Assembly (NCBI GenBank): GCA_903822425.1
Contig: CAIJOY010000044.1
Location: forward strand, 17,083-81,082
From: an uncultured Actinomycetes bacterium
GTDB lineage: Bacteria; Actinomycetota; Actinomycetes; Nanopelagicales; Nanopelagicaceae
Length of the DNA stretch: 64,000 nt
Direction: 5' to 3'
Part shown: positions 49,884-58,778 of the stretch, piece by piece
Layout of the letters: every line of letters begins with the position of its first letter
How positions within the stretch are numbered: position 1 is the stretch's first letter
Notes under the pieces: model-generated
Seen by the model: the letters and a program-made list of their open reading frames with translations, nothing else
What the model was told of the DNA's origin: nothing
Database searches by the model: none
Made by a program: the position numbers and the translations under genes

Positions 49884-51619
49884 GAGCCCCTCGTCACTAA
49901 CTCGCGATACTCCTGCGAGTTGCTCGAGAGGTTTTGGTGAGTACCTTGCTCAGCAACTTTTCCATTGGTTAACAAAATTACTCGACTGGCACGATCAAGG
50001 ATCAATGGAGACGTGGTAAAAATTACTGTTGTTTTCCCCTGTCTCAGGTGTGCCATACGTTGCGCGATACGGGATTCGGTGTGCGCATCAACTGCGCTGG
50101 TGGGGTCATCCAAAATCAAAATCGGGCTATCTACATAAAGGGTGCGAGCAAGTGCCAACCTTTGACGCTGACCGCCGCTCAGAGTTCGACCTCGTTCGAC
50201 AACTTCGGCTGCCAAACCTTCTCCATCCAAAGAATCTATAAGATCTTGCATCGATGCAGCTTGAATCGCGTCATCGATGCTTAGACGCCCAGAATGTGAA
50301 ACGTTAAAAACTGATCCAATGGTGCCCGAAAGGATTGCCGGTTCTTTCTCTTGAGAGTAAATAATTCTGCGAATCGATTCTCTTGTGAAAGTAGTGAGTG
50401 AGATTCCATCGAGATGGACATACTCTGCGTCAACGTAACCTCCTAGGCGGTCACAGATTTCATCAGCTAATAGAGCGTTATCACTCACGATTGCAACAAA
50501 TTCACCCGGGAGAATTTCTATACCGGATTTTTGGTCAAATAATTTTCCATCCACCTTTGGTGCTTGATTGTTACCCCAAATATTGATCGAAGTTATAGAC
50601 AAGAGATGAATGATGCGGCGGGATGAAACCACCGATGATGTTAATCGTTGAGCACTTTCTGTCATCACCTTCATGGGTAGAACTAGAAATGCGCTATAAC
50701 CATAAAAAGTAAGAAGTTCTCCCACTTTCATTTTCCCATCAACTACCAAATTTCCACCTGCGTAGATAACGACGAGAATAAGTGCACCTGGTAGAAGGAT
50801 TTGTAGTCCATCTAGAAATGATCGCATTTTTGCTGTGCGTACAGCTGCAGCGCGTACCTCTTGCGAGGCTTTCTTAAATCGAGCGATGAACACCTCTTCA
50901 CCACCGATTCCACGCAGAACACGTAAGCCGGCAACGGTATCGGCAGCGAGATCGGATGCAGCGCTCAATTTTTTACGTTGTTCTGCTTCACGCGCTTGTA
51001 ATGGTTTGATGATGGGAGCAATTCCTAATGTGATGAGAGGTACTCCAAGCACGACGACCAGTCCGATCGTAGAGGCAGATTTGATCAACATCACTGAAAC
51101 GAAAATAAAGGAGAGAATTGCTCCCATTAATCGAGGCATCATGTCGAAAGTTCGTGCCACTCTTTCTACGTCATTGCTGTTTACTGAAACCACTTCACCG
51201 GTAGAGACGAGCCGGGGAAGATCTGCGCCCAGTGCAGCTGCTTTTCGCGCGATAATCTGTTGAAGTCTGGTGGCAGCCACGACCCAGCCACCAAACGCCC
51301 TGCGGTGGCGTAAAACACTAGCCATCGGTTGAAAAAGGGCAATGAGAAGAATTGTCGTGACGCCCCGATTAAGTGCGGTTTGATCCTTATCGGCTATCGC
51401 TTGTATCGCTTGTCCAAGAAATTTGGGCATTATCGCAAGGCTGACAAAACTGATAACACCAAAAAAAGTTCCACTGATAATAATCCACCACTGATTTTTG
51501 CCCATCCACCACAAGAATGCTGGAATCGATGAAAGGCTCGGATCTCCTGGGTCAGAAAAGGGGACATGGTCAATCGGAGTTCTGGGAGCTCGACGATGAA
51601 AAGGCACAAGTGAAGACAT
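49880..51619 (-). CDS. ABC transporter, half without Walker A
   Basis: A 579-residue half-transporter. The nucleotide-binding domain keeps the signature LSGGQRQR (about 479) but lacks Walker A: the region that should hold GxxGxGKS reads IVSDNALLADEI (about 374). Walker B ends DDPTS rather than DEATS, and the H-loop is TTSPL with no His. It therefore cannot hydrolyse ATP itself and supplies only the signature for the partner's site. Such pairs are known in actinobacteria. It is the first gene of the two-gene operon; TAGGCT lies 9 nt before the ATG. Confidence 0.9.
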   Translation of the reverse strand: MSSLVPFHRRAPRTPIDHVPFSDPGDPSLSSIPAFLWWMGKNQWWIIISGTFFGVISFVSLAIMPKFLGQAIQAIADKDQTALNRGVTTILLIALFQPMASVLRHRRAFGGWVVAATRLQQIIARKAAALGADLPRLVSTGEVVSVNSNDVERVARTFDMMPRLMGAILSFIFVSVMLIKSASTIGLVVVLGVPLITLGIAPIIKPLQAREAEQRKKLSAASDLAADTVAGLRVLRGIGGEEVFIARFKKASQEVRAAAVRTAKMRSFLDGLQILLPGALILVVIYAGGNLVVDGKMKVGELLTFYGYSAFLVLPMKVMTESAQRLTSSVVSSRRIIHLLSITSINIWGNNQAPKVDGKLFDQKSGIEILPGEFVAIVSDNALLADEICDRLGGYVDAEYVHLDGISLTTFTRESIRRIIYSQEKEPAILSGTIGSVFNVSHSGRLSIDDAIQAASMQDLIDSLDGEGLAAEVVERGRTLSGGQRQRLALARTLYVDSPILILDDPTSAVDAHTESRIAQRMAHLRQGKTTVIFTTSPLILDRASRVILLTNGKVAEQGTHQNLSSNSQEYRELVTRGS

Positions 51620-51694
51620 AACCTGGTTAGCCTATACCGCTACACCAGTGGATTTGAACCCTCGCAAGTAGAATTACACGCTAGTACGGAGGAG

Positions 51695-53128
51695 ATGATG
51701 GTGCGATTTTTTGAAGTAAAAATAGAAGATAATGCGATCAATTTTATTGGTGAGAATGAACGTGCAGGATCTGCGCGCGACCTCTTCTGGCCATGGTGTG
51801 GCGCTAACGTCTCTCTCCTTGCTCTTTCCTTTGGGGCGTTCTTTCTGGGATTTGGCATTTCATTTTCCCAAGTGTGTATTGCGGCAGTAGTGGGTGTGGT
51901 TTTATCTTTCTTATTAGTCGGAGTTAGTTCGCTGGCGGGCAAACGCTCGAACGCCCCCACGATGACCTTATCTAGGGCCGCATTTGGAGTGCGCGGAAAT
52001 CTCATCCCAGGATTGTTGTCTTACCTGATATTTGTAGGATGGGAAACAGTTCTTGTTTCTTTGGCAACTTTGGCAGCTCAAACAGTATTTGCTCGAGTAG
52101 GAAATTTCGATCACAACGCCGCGCGCATCCTCGGGCTAATCGTTGCGGTTTCTCTCACAGTTTTTGGGGGAGTATTGGGTTTTCATGTCATTATGAAATT
52201 GCAGAAATGGCTGACGATCGCAACTGGCCTTATGAGCGTTGGATATATTGCCTTAACTTTCAGCCATGTTAATTGGAGCGCCGTTTCATCCATCCATGCG
52301 GGAAATCTTCAAGCAGTTATTGGCGCCACGATATTTGGCGTAACAGGCATTGGCCTCGGTTGGGTAAATTCAGCTGCAGATTATTCACGCTATTTGCCAC
52401 GGAGTGTTTCAAGTCGGGCCGTTGTGGGCTGGACTGTATTTGGCGCATCACTTGTGCCAATCATCTTGGTCATTTATGGCTCATTATTGGCAGGTAGCAG
52501 CAAGGAGCTCAGCGACAAAATTTCCATGGATCCAATCGGGGCCCTAACAACGTTGGTTCCGACGTGGTATCTAGTTCCATTCGCTTGTGTGGCGGTGTTG
52601 GGACTCATCGGTGGGGCAGTCCTTGATCTGTATTCATCTGGGTTGGCACTTGTATCTATCGGGCTTCCTGTACGTCGCCACATTGCTGCATCAATCGATG
52701 CATGCATTATGTTTGCTGGAACTATCTACATTGTTTGGTTTGCCGGAAATTTTTCGATCCCATTTCAGGGATTCCTCATTACCCTTGGGGTCCCTATTGC
52801 TGTCTGGTCAGCAATTTTTGTTGCAGATGTCATGATGCGCAAGGTGGATTACACCGAATCCGAACTCTTTGATCCTAACGGCAGATACGGATCTTGGAAT
52901 TTTAGATCGATCGCACTCGTCGTAGGTGGATCGATTATCGGTTGGGGTTTTGTAACAAATTCCTCTGCTTCCTGGCTTTCCTGGCAGGGATATTTCTTAG
53001 GATTGATCGGCGGCAAAGAAGGTGCTTGGTCGTATGCAAATGTTGGGGTGATCGTGGCATTACTGATCGGTTTCTTTGGCCATATTCTTCTGTCTAGATC
53101 TTCTATAAAACGACAAGAGAATCGTTAA
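51695..53128 (+). CDS. Cytosine/purine permease (NCS1 family)
   Basis: A 477-residue transporter with about 12 membrane segments. FWPWCGANVSLLALSFGAFFLG and ERAGSARDLFWPW are typical of the cytosine-permease branch, and GLGWVNSAADYSRYLPR is the conserved loop after helix 5. It imports a pyrimidine, purine or related base; with uraA at 31.5 kb the genome has two nucleobase importers. GGAGGAG stands before ATG 51695. Its 3' end overlaps nhaA by 69 nt tail to tail. Confidence 0.87.
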   Translation: MMVRFFEVKIEDNAINFIGENERAGSARDLFWPWCGANVSLLALSFGAFFLGFGISFSQVCIAAVVGVVLSFLLVGVSSLAGKRSNAPTMTLSRAAFGVRGNLIPGLLSYLIFVGWETVLVSLATLAAQTVFARVGNFDHNAARILGLIVAVSLTVFGGVLGFHVIMKLQKWLTIATGLMSVGYIALTFSHVNWSAVSSIHAGNLQAVIGATIFGVTGIGLGWVNSAADYSRYLPRSVSSRAVVGWTVFGASLVPIILVIYGSLLAGSSKELSDKISMDPIGALTTLVPTWYLVPFACVAVLGLIGGAVLDLYSSGLALVSIGLPVRRHIAASIDACIMFAGTIYIVWFAGNFSIPFQGFLITLGVPIAVWSAIFVADVMMRKVDYTESELFDPNGRYGSWNFRSIALVVGGSIIGWGFVTNSSASWLSWQGYFLGLIGGKEGAWSYANVGVIVALLIGFFGHILLSRSSIKRQENR

Positions 53129-54091
53129 TCCGAAGGCCGCCGAGATAAGAGCAGAGAGTAATAGTCCCAGTCTCACCTGTGCTACATAGACGGGATCTGT
53201 ATAAGCGAGTTCTGCGATAAAGAGTGAAACTGTTAAGCCCATTCCTGCGAGTGCTCCAGCACCAGAAATTTCAGTAAAGGTGAGACTTGCGGGTTTTTTT
53301 GCGATTCCAAATGCGATCGCAAGCCAAGCGAAAAGCAAAATTCCGACAAATTTTCCAACAACTCGGCCGATGACAATACCGAGAGTAACGGGAGATGACA
53401 TCTGTGCACCCAAAGATGAAAAATCAATCCTGATACCGATGTTTGCTAAAGCAAAGAGTGGAATCACTAGAAATGAACTCCAAGGATGGATCAGATCTAT
53501 CAAACGCTGCGTGGGCAAGCTGTGAGTTGAGGGAACTACCCAAGCCAGCAGAACTGCTCCAATGGTTGAGGCAATCCGAAGTGGGCTGATGCCTCCAGAA
53601 TAGAACGTTCCCAGTACAAGAATTGAGCCAAGGTCATCAGCGATGGCAAGAGTAAGCAGGAAGATTTTGAGTGATGGATTCACGCGCGAACCTAGAAGCG
53701 CCAATGCTCCAATGGAAAGGGCAATATCTGTTGGCATTGCAATTGCCCACCCATTATTTGCCGCGGTGCCCGTAGTAAAGAAGTGAAAGATCAAGGCAGG
53801 TGTTGCCATTCCACCGATTGCAGAGATGATGGGCAGAGCCGCAGACTTTGGATTTCGAAGTTCCCCATCGACAAATTCTCGTTTGATCTCAAGTCCTACA
53901 AGGAAAAAAAAGATACTCATTAAGCCTTCGCTGATGAAAGGCGCCAGGGGTGTAAAAAAATTTGCGTAACCTTGCTTCACAGGGGAATTCGCAAAAAATA
54001 GGGCAAGAGCGCATGCCGCGACAAGGGCAATGCCGCCGGAGGATTCCACGGCAATGAACTTCTTGAGTGCGGCGGGGATTTTGCTCACCAT
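53060..54091 (-). CDS. nhaA: Na+/H+ antiporter NhaA
   Basis: A 343-residue antiporter with about 12 membrane segments. The ion-binding aspartates are D152 and D153 (IADDLGS), and D122 (PTDIALS) matches the structural Asp of E. coli NhaA. FFFLVGLEIKREFVDGEL follows the family. It exports Na+ in exchange for protons at alkaline pH. A leaderless promoter sets ATG 54091. It overlaps the cytosine permease by 69 nt at the 3' ends. Confidence 0.95.
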   Translation of the reverse strand: MVSKIPAALKKFIAVESSGGIALVAACALALFFANSPVKQGYANFFTPLAPFISEGLMSIFFFLVGLEIKREFVDGELRNPKSAALPIISAIGGMATPALIFHFFTTGTAANNGWAIAMPTDIALSIGALALLGSRVNPSLKIFLLTLAIADDLGSILVLGTFYSGGISPLRIASTIGAVLLAWVVPSTHSLPTQRLIDLIHPWSSFLVIPLFALANIGIRIDFSSLGAQMSSPVTLGIVIGRVVGKFVGILLFAWLAIAFGIAKKPASLTFTEISGAGALAGMGLTVSLFIAELAYTDPVYVAQVRLGLLLSALISAAFGLTILLSFYRRSRQKNMAKETDQ

Positions 54092-54103
54092 GAGGCAAGG
54101 TTA
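54092..54103 (-). promoter_or_regulatory. Leaderless -10 box of nhaA
   Basis: On the minus strand TAACCT (54098-54103), six nt, then ATG 54091. Confidence 0.6.
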
Positions 54104-54118
54104 TAGGTAATGAAATGA

Positions 54119-54154
54119 CTCTGGCCCCGACTCTTGGGGGAGTCGGGGCCAGAG
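54119..54154 (-). terminator. Long GC-rich hairpin after the cytochrome operon
   Basis: A 15-bp perfect stem (54119-54133 with 54140-54154) with a 6-nt loop lies 10 nt after the last cytochrome gene. The T tail on the minus strand is weak (TCATTTC), but it is the only candidate terminator there. Confidence 0.75.
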
Positions 54155-54163
54155 CTTAGCTAG

Positions 54164-55096
54164 TTAGAGATTGTTATCTCTGTAGTACCTGCGCCAAATT
54201 AAGCGGTGGAATGGAATTAATCGAGGCAAGCGGTTGATGAAAGGCAACTTAGGCATAAAGACAAAGCCCAATGTTAAGAGCATCAACATTGCGAAGATCT
54301 CAGAATCTGCATTCTCGGATGACTTGAATGGTTCGATTTGATACAAGAAGCTGAACATCCATAACCAGGATTGCCCTGGATATGAACCAGTTTCATTCAT
54401 CATGCCCCATTGATCTCCATGCAGATGTTTTGTTGCACCAAGTTCATCGAAGTAACCCCCATCTGCTAGAAAAAGCATGGGCATTGTGAAATCCCCTGGT
54501 AGGGGAGTGACTTCGGTGGTTAATAAACCATCCAAACTTCCTTCTTGTGCCAGATGCAGCAGCCCATTGGCTAATACAGGTACTGGTCCGAAAGTAGCAT
54601 CCACAGTGACTTTGCTGGCATCACCAGCAGTTTCGATCGCAGCTGCGTAATCTTGCGCCCATTTTGTCTGCTGATCTGTTGATGCAGAAAGCCAGGTCGC
54701 ACGTGCAGTGGCGACATCAGGATCAATGCTTGATTTCAATGGAGTCAGCACGAAATCTGATGAAGGGTTCACCGGGATAGTAACTCCAGACCACTTCTGT
54801 AATTTCAAAGGTCCAAGTTTTAGTCCTTCTGCTGCATTGTTATATGGAGGGCCATATGCGGCACTGATAGTTGTGCCGGCAAGTTCACCTGTTGTAGTGG
54901 CAACAAAATCAGAGGGTGCTGTTTGACTCCATTGCTGCAAAGTAACTGCTCGTTCATCGGGAGATGAGAATATTGCAGCGCATGCGCCGATGAGGAGAGT
55001 GACCACAACAAGTGCAATCACTAATTCCTTAATGAGGTCATATGGACGCTTAGGTCCGCTCCATTTGGCCAGATCTACATTGCGTTCCTTACTCAC
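54164..55096 (-). CDS. Cytochrome b-associated membrane protein
   Basis: A 310-residue protein with one membrane segment at 22-43, a large extracytoplasmic domain (about 45-255) and a C-terminal segment (about 270-285) followed by a basic cytosolic tail. The outside domain contains AYGPPYNN and a conserved GDQWGMMNETGSYPGQSWLW stretch. It occupies the place of cytochrome subunit IV, but I see no PEWY-type quinol-site motif. It is known in actinobacteria as a conserved partner of a b6-like cytochrome; its function is not established. It overlaps the cytochrome gene by 4 nt. Confidence 0.7.
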   Translation of the reverse strand: MSKERNVDLAKWSGPKRPYDLIKELVIALVVVTLLIGACAAIFSSPDERAVTLQQWSQTAPSDFVATTTGELAGTTISAAYGPPYNNAAEGLKLGPLKLQKWSGVTIPVNPSSDFVLTPLKSSIDPDVATARATWLSASTDQQTKWAQDYAAAIETAGDASKVTVDATFGPVPVLANGLLHLAQEGSLDGLLTTEVTPLPGDFTMPMLFLADGGYFDELGATKHLHGDQWGMMNETGSYPGQSWLWMFSFLYQIEPFKSSENADSEIFAMLMLLTLGFVFMPKLPFINRLPRLIPFHRLIWRRYYRDNNL

Positions 55097-55710
55097 TTGC
55101 CACCCCCAGCGATCTCTTTAGCATCTAGCGGAGGCACGACTCCATTTTTGCGAACAAGAATGATGTGCCAGACGACGATGATGCCTACAACAAAAGGTAA
55201 AAGAGCAACATGTAGAAGAAGTGCTTGACCGGAATTGAGAGTATTGAAAAATGAACCAATTCCCACGGAGTTCAAACCATCCTTTGCCTGAGTAGCGATC
55301 CACTGCGAATCGAAATCTCCTTGGATGAGGTATCCCGTAAATGCTGTTGCAAGTGACCCAAGAAAACAGAATGTTCCAGTAACCCAGGTTTGGAAACGCC
55401 TACCGCGCCAAGCTGCCATCCAGAACTTTCCCCAGAGGTGCACGACCATAAACACAAAGAAAAGCTCCACTGCCCAAAGATGCACAGAGTTCCAATAGTG
55501 ACCAACGCTGGAGGTGTGCCACCATGTTGCCCCCTTAGACGTTAATACAAACCCTGATGCGATGATCACAACCAGGGCAGCAAGTGTTGCCACACCAAAA
55601 ACATAAATCCATGAGGCTACGTAGGAAGGTTGGTTATCTGGTAGAGCATCTTGGGGATCAATCTTTTCGATTGTTGCCCGTCGAACTTTTGTCGTCCACA
55701 TTGTTGTCAT
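55093..55710 (-). CDS. Cytochrome b6-like diheme protein
   Basis: A 205-residue integral membrane protein with four helices. Four histidines are placed as b-heme ligands: H77 and H91 (14 apart, HLWAVELFFVFMVVH) and H167 and H182 (15 apart), the b6-type spacing. HWxSVHLW and GTFCFLG-type loops agree. It would move electrons across the membrane from a quinol. Unlike a bc or b6f complex, neither a Rieske protein nor a cytochrome c is encoded nearby. It is the middle gene of a three-gene operon. Confidence 0.83.
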   Translation of the reverse strand: MTTMWTTKVRRATIEKIDPQDALPDNQPSYVASWIYVFGVATLAALVVIIASGFVLTSKGATWWHTSSVGHYWNSVHLWAVELFFVFMVVHLWGKFWMAAWRGRRFQTWVTGTFCFLGSLATAFTGYLIQGDFDSQWIATQAKDGLNSVGIGSFFNTLNSGQALLLHVALLPFVVGIIVVWHIILVRKNGVVPPLDAKEIAGGGK

Positions 55711-55715
55711 GTGCG

Positions 55716-55877
55716 TTACTTCCCATCGCTTTTATGAGTAGGAAAAGGAATCACAAGTGCAAGGATGAAAAAAACAATAATGAGACCGATCATGATGAGG
55801 TTTGGAACTGAAACTGAGATGAACCCGAAAGTAATAAATTTTGCTGGGCCATCAAGTGAAATAGCTAGTGGGACCAT
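55716..55877 (-). CDS. Small single-TM protein of the cytochrome b operon
   Basis: A 53-residue protein: MVPLAISLDGPAKFITFGF, then a hydrophobic helix (about 22-44) and a short polar tail. ATG 55877 is chosen because AAGGAG stands 8 nt before it. The frame continues to ATG 55976 and would add a second hydrophobic stretch, so an 86-residue two-helix form is possible. It lies 5 nt before the cytochrome gene and is likely a small subunit of that complex. I know no name for it. Confidence 0.65.
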   Translation of the reverse strand: MVPLAISLDGPAKFITFGFISVSVPNLIMIGLIIVFFILALVIPFPTHKSDGK

Positions 55878-56070
55878 GTTTTTCTCCTTTTTGATCCACA
55901 TGTAGCAGATCGCAATGAGACCACTATGTATGATGACAGTGAGGCAGTCCCACAAAATTGCTACGAATGAGTGCATTCCTCAATTGTTTGGGTGGTAGCA
56001 CTTCTATTTCTTTCAGCACCTCGTCTCAAACTTGACATCACTCCAGTTCAAGGATGAGCAAAGATCTCAC

Positions 56071-56113
56071 AATAAAAATCCCCCGCCGAATAAATCAGCG
56101 GGGGATTTTTATT
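56071..56113 (-). terminator. Terminator of glnA
   Basis: A 16-bp stem (56071-56086 with 56098-56113, CCCCC/GGGGG core between A and T runs) with loop TGATTTATTCG on the minus strand, 9 nt after the glnA stop. The symmetric A/T flanks could make it act in both directions. Confidence 0.9.
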
Positions 56114-56121
56114 ACGAATTT

Positions 56122-57552
56122 CTAGAGGTCGTAGTACAACTCGAACTCGGCTGGGTGTGGACGCAGACGAACATAATCAACTTCTGATTCGCGCTTGAAA
56201 TGAATCCATGTGTCGATGAGGTCTTTAGTAAAGACGCCACCGCGAGTAAGGAATTCATTGTCGCGCTCGAGGTTATCCAGCACTGCATCAAGTGAACCAG
56301 GAACTTGAGGAATAGATGCTGCCTCCTCTGGGCTCAGTTCGTAGAGATCTTTATCTACTGGAAGTGGTGGTTCGATTTTGTTAATAATTCCATCAAGGCC
56401 AGCCATCAACATAGCTGCGAAAGCTAGGTATGGATTGGATGATGGATCTGGGCATCGAAATTCGATGCGCTTAGCTTTTGGATTTGATCCGGTAATCGGA
56501 ATTCGAATACAGGCAGAACGGTTTCGCGCGGAGTAAACAAGGTTTACTGGCGCTTCATAACCTGGAACTAGTCGGCGATAAGAGTTAACAGTTGGGTTAG
56601 TAAAGGCAAGTAGTGAGGGTGCGTGCTTGAGAAGACCACCGACATACCAACGGGCGATGTCAGAAAGATCGCCATAGCCTTCACCCCAAAATAGTGGCTT
56701 GCCATCTTTCCACAGAGACTGATGGACGTGCATTCCCGAACCATTATCGCCAAAGAGTGGTTTTGGCATAAATGTTGCAGTCTTGCCACCTTGCCATGCA
56801 GTGTTTTTGATGACGTACTTAAATTTCATCAAGTCATCGCCAGCTTGAAGAATGTCACTAAAGCGGTAGTTTATTTCCATCTGTCCTGCGGTGCCGACTT
56901 CGTGATGTGCGCGCTCGACGAGAAGTCCAACTTCTCCAAGCTTCATCACCATTTCATCGCGCAGATCTGCATACTGATCAGTTGGAGAAACAGGGAAGTA
57001 GCCACCTTTTACGCGTGTGCGATATCCGCGGTTGGGAGTTCCGTCAGCGTCTTTTTCAATACCAGTGTTCCATGCACCTTCATATGAATCGATGTGGTGA
57101 AATGCTTCATTGATGCCAGTTGAGAATCGCACGGCATCGAACACGTAGAACTCAGCTTCGGGAGCAAAAAATGCTGTGTCAGCGATTCCCGTTGAACGCA
57201 TGTAGTCAACAGCTTTAGCGACGATGCCTCGTGGGTCACGGCTGTAGGCCGAATTATCTACTGGGTTGTGTACCGAGAAGTTAATGATGAGGGTCTTCTC
57301 TTTACGAAATGGATCGATAAATGCAGATCCAGGTACTGGAAGCAATTTCATGTCAGATTCATGAATTGCTTGGAAACCACGGATAGATGAACCATCAAAC
57401 ATCAAACCATCGGTGAAGACCGCTTCATCAAAGGATTCGATAGGGACGTTGAAGTGATGTTGGATTCCGGGCAGATCGATGAAACGGACATCGACTAACT
57501 TCACATTCTCTTTTTTGATGTAAGCAAAAATTTCTGCTGAGTTCTTAAACAT
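56122..57552 (-). CDS. glnA: Glutamine synthetase, type I
   Basis: A 476-residue GSI enzyme that makes glutamine from glutamate, ammonia and [22 protein letters not shown], the ATP/glutamate site [12 protein letters not shown], and NRSACIRIP are present, and Y404 in [10 protein letters not shown] is the adenylylation site, so GlnE-type control is expected. ATG 57552 is preferred, with GGGAG 5 nt upstream; an extension to 57618 lacks support. In mycobacteria glnA1 also neighbours RDD, DUF4191, lipA and lipB genes. An inverted repeat in the leader (57583-57599) may affect expression. Confidence 0.96.
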   Translation of the reverse strand: MFKNSAEIFAYIKKENVKLVDVRFIDLPGIQHHFNVPIESFDEAVFTDGLMFDGSSIRGFQAIHESDMKLLPVPGSAFIDPFRKEKTLIINFSVHNPVDNSAYSRDPRGIVAKAVDYMRSTGIADTAFFAPEAEFYVFDAVRFSTGINEAFHHIDSYEGAWNTGIEKDADGTPNRGYRTRVKGGYFPVSPTDQYADLRDEMVMKLGEVGLLVERAHHEVGTAGQMEINYRFSDILQAGDDLMKFKYVIKNTAWQGGKTATFMPKPLFGDNGSGMHVHQSLWKDGKPLFWGEGYGDLSDIARWYVGGLLKHAPSLLAFTNPTVNSYRRLVPGYEAPVNLVYSARNRSACIRIPITGSNPKAKRIEFRCPDPSSNPYLAFAAMLMAGLDGIINKIEPPLPVDKDLYELSPEEAASIPQVPGSLDAVLDNLERDNEFLTRGGVFTKDLIDTWIHFKRESEVDYVRLRPHPAEFELYYDL

Positions 57553-57582
57553 ATGTCTCCCATTGACCCATTGACCGACCAA

Positions 57583-57599
57583 TTCCGCAACGTGCGGAA
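57583..57599. promoter_or_regulatory. Inverted repeat in the glnA leader
   Basis: TTCCGCA and TGCGGAA surround ACG, a perfect 7-3-7 repeat 31 nt before the glnA ATG. A GGTCAATG direct repeat (57562-57577) lies between it and the gene. It could be an operator or a leader hairpin; it does not match a GlnR box that I can recognise. Confidence 0.4.
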
Positions 57600-57720
57600 A
57601 AGCTACCGAGGAGCTCACCGTTGAGCGTTAAATCTTGTGCTGACTGTAGGACTTTTTCATGAAATGGTGATAACTCGGGTGTTACAGCCATGTTAAGAAA
57701 TCACCCGCCTCTGGGCACAT

Positions 57721-57732
57721 TAGGCTCAGGCC
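57721..57732 (+). promoter_or_regulatory. Leaderless -10 box of the RDD gene
   Basis: TAGGCT (57721-57726) and CAGGCC precede GTG 57733; supports the GTG over frames starting upstream. Confidence 0.55.
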
Positions 57733-58095
57733 GTGGATTACGGGTGGAAAAGGGTTGGGATGTGGCGCCGAGTTTTTGCCATCAGCATCGATTGGGCAAT
57801 GTCGTATGCCATTGCTGTCGCACTTTTGCCCAGAACCAACGGTATGCGCCAGATTGGCCCGATGCTCATCTTTTTCGCGGAAGTTGCAATTTTGGTGACG
57901 CTGCAAGGAGCATCGGCTGGCCAGCGAATCGTGAAATGTAAAGTGGTGCGTTTTAATGATGGTGGCGCACCTTCACCACTTCAAGCACTGATTCGTACGT
58001 TTTTGCTCTGCTTAGTGGTGACAGCAGTAACTTTTGATGAAAACGGACGCGGAATTCACGAACGATTAAGCGGAACAGTCTTAACTATCGCTTAG
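57733..58095 (+). CDS. RDD-family membrane protein
   Basis: A 120-residue protein with three hydrophobic segments. The RVFAISIDW motif (R and D in the first helix) and the later ASAGQRIVKCKVV and HERLSGT are the RDD signature. The function of RDD proteins is poorly known; some act in ion exchange. GTG 57733 is set by the leaderless promoter. It is divergent from glnA and ends 11 nt past the stop of the convergent DUF4191 gene, the same arrangement as in mycobacteria. Confidence 0.87.
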   Translation: MDYGWKRVGMWRRVFAISIDWAMSYAIAVALLPRTNGMRQIGPMLIFFAEVAILVTLQGASAGQRIVKCKVVRFNDGGAPSPLQALIRTFLLCLVVTAVTFDENGRGIHERLSGTVLTIA

Positions 58096-58765
58096 GAACC
58101 TTGACGTTTTTAGGCATGGGACCCTTTGGAATTGGCATGGATAGTCCGCCTACTGCTTTAAGTCGATTGCGCACTTCACGCATCTGAGATGTGCTGAGCT
58201 TTTTAGGCATCTTTTTGAGATGCTTTTGCAATTTACGTAAAGGGACTTGGCCGTTTTCATCGCCAACAATTACTTCATGCACGGGAACGCCTGGAGCGAA
58301 ACGCTCCATTTTCTTTTTTTCATCAATTAAAAGTGAACGAACAGCATTTCCGCCTTCACCAACGAGAACAATTCCAGGGCGACCAACGCTTCGATGGACC
58401 ATGTCTTGTGTGCGAGTCACAGCAACCGCAGGAGTTGTTACCCAACCTTTACGAATAGCCATCAGCACACTTGCACCAGCGCCAATTTGATCTTCAATAG
58501 CTGTGTATGCCGCGCGACCTGCAATGCGAGTAAAGAAGAAAAGAGATGCAAGAGTTGCTAGGGGTAGCGCTACAAAAGCAGCATAAATGGGGTGGCCCCA
58601 CAGTGCACCGAGTGCAATACCAATAACCCATACACCGATAAAGATTGCAGCAAGGGCTGCGCCGATCCATGGTTTGACGCTTTTGGTAACGCTATAGGCC
58701 TCGCGAATAGTTTTGAAGCGTGGCTCTTTTGGCTCACTGGGGGTTTTCTTTTTTCTATTGAACAT
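58085..58765 (-). CDS. DUF4191 membrane protein
   Basis: A 226-residue protein with two membrane segments (about 35-75) and a long basic cytosolic C-terminal part ending in many Lys and Pro. DUF4191 is an actinobacterial family of unknown function that is typically linked to lipA and lipB, as here. The segment YTAIEDQIGAGASVLMAIRKGWVTTPAVAVTRTQDMVHRSVGRPGIVLVGEG is the conserved core. It lies 5 nt after the acyltransferase gene; a TAAACT box 7 nt before the ATG could give it a leaderless promoter of its own. Confidence 0.85.
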   Translation of the reverse strand: MFNRKKKTPSEPKEPRFKTIREAYSVTKSVKPWIGAALAAIFIGVWVIGIALGALWGHPIYAAFVALPLATLASLFFFTRIAGRAAYTAIEDQIGAGASVLMAIRKGWVTTPAVAVTRTQDMVHRSVGRPGIVLVGEGGNAVRSLLIDEKKKMERFAPGVPVHEVIVGDENGQVPLRKLQKHLKKMPKKLSTSQMREVRNRLKAVGGLSMPIPKGPMPKNVKVPKR

Positions 58766-58778
58766 GGGCGTTAGTTTA
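58766..58778 (-). promoter_or_regulatory. Possible internal leaderless -10 box before DUF4191
   Basis: TAAACT (58773-58778, minus strand), 7 nt, ATG 58765; it overlaps the end of the upstream acyltransferase gene, so this may be fortuitous. Confidence 0.35.

Noticed and set aside
51640-51675. tRNA T-arm-like sequence (GGTTCAAATCC on the minus strand) before the cytosine permease gene
   Set aside because: The stem around the loop does not pair, no anticodon arm or acceptor stem fits, and a full tRNA would run into the permease coding sequence. Probably chance.
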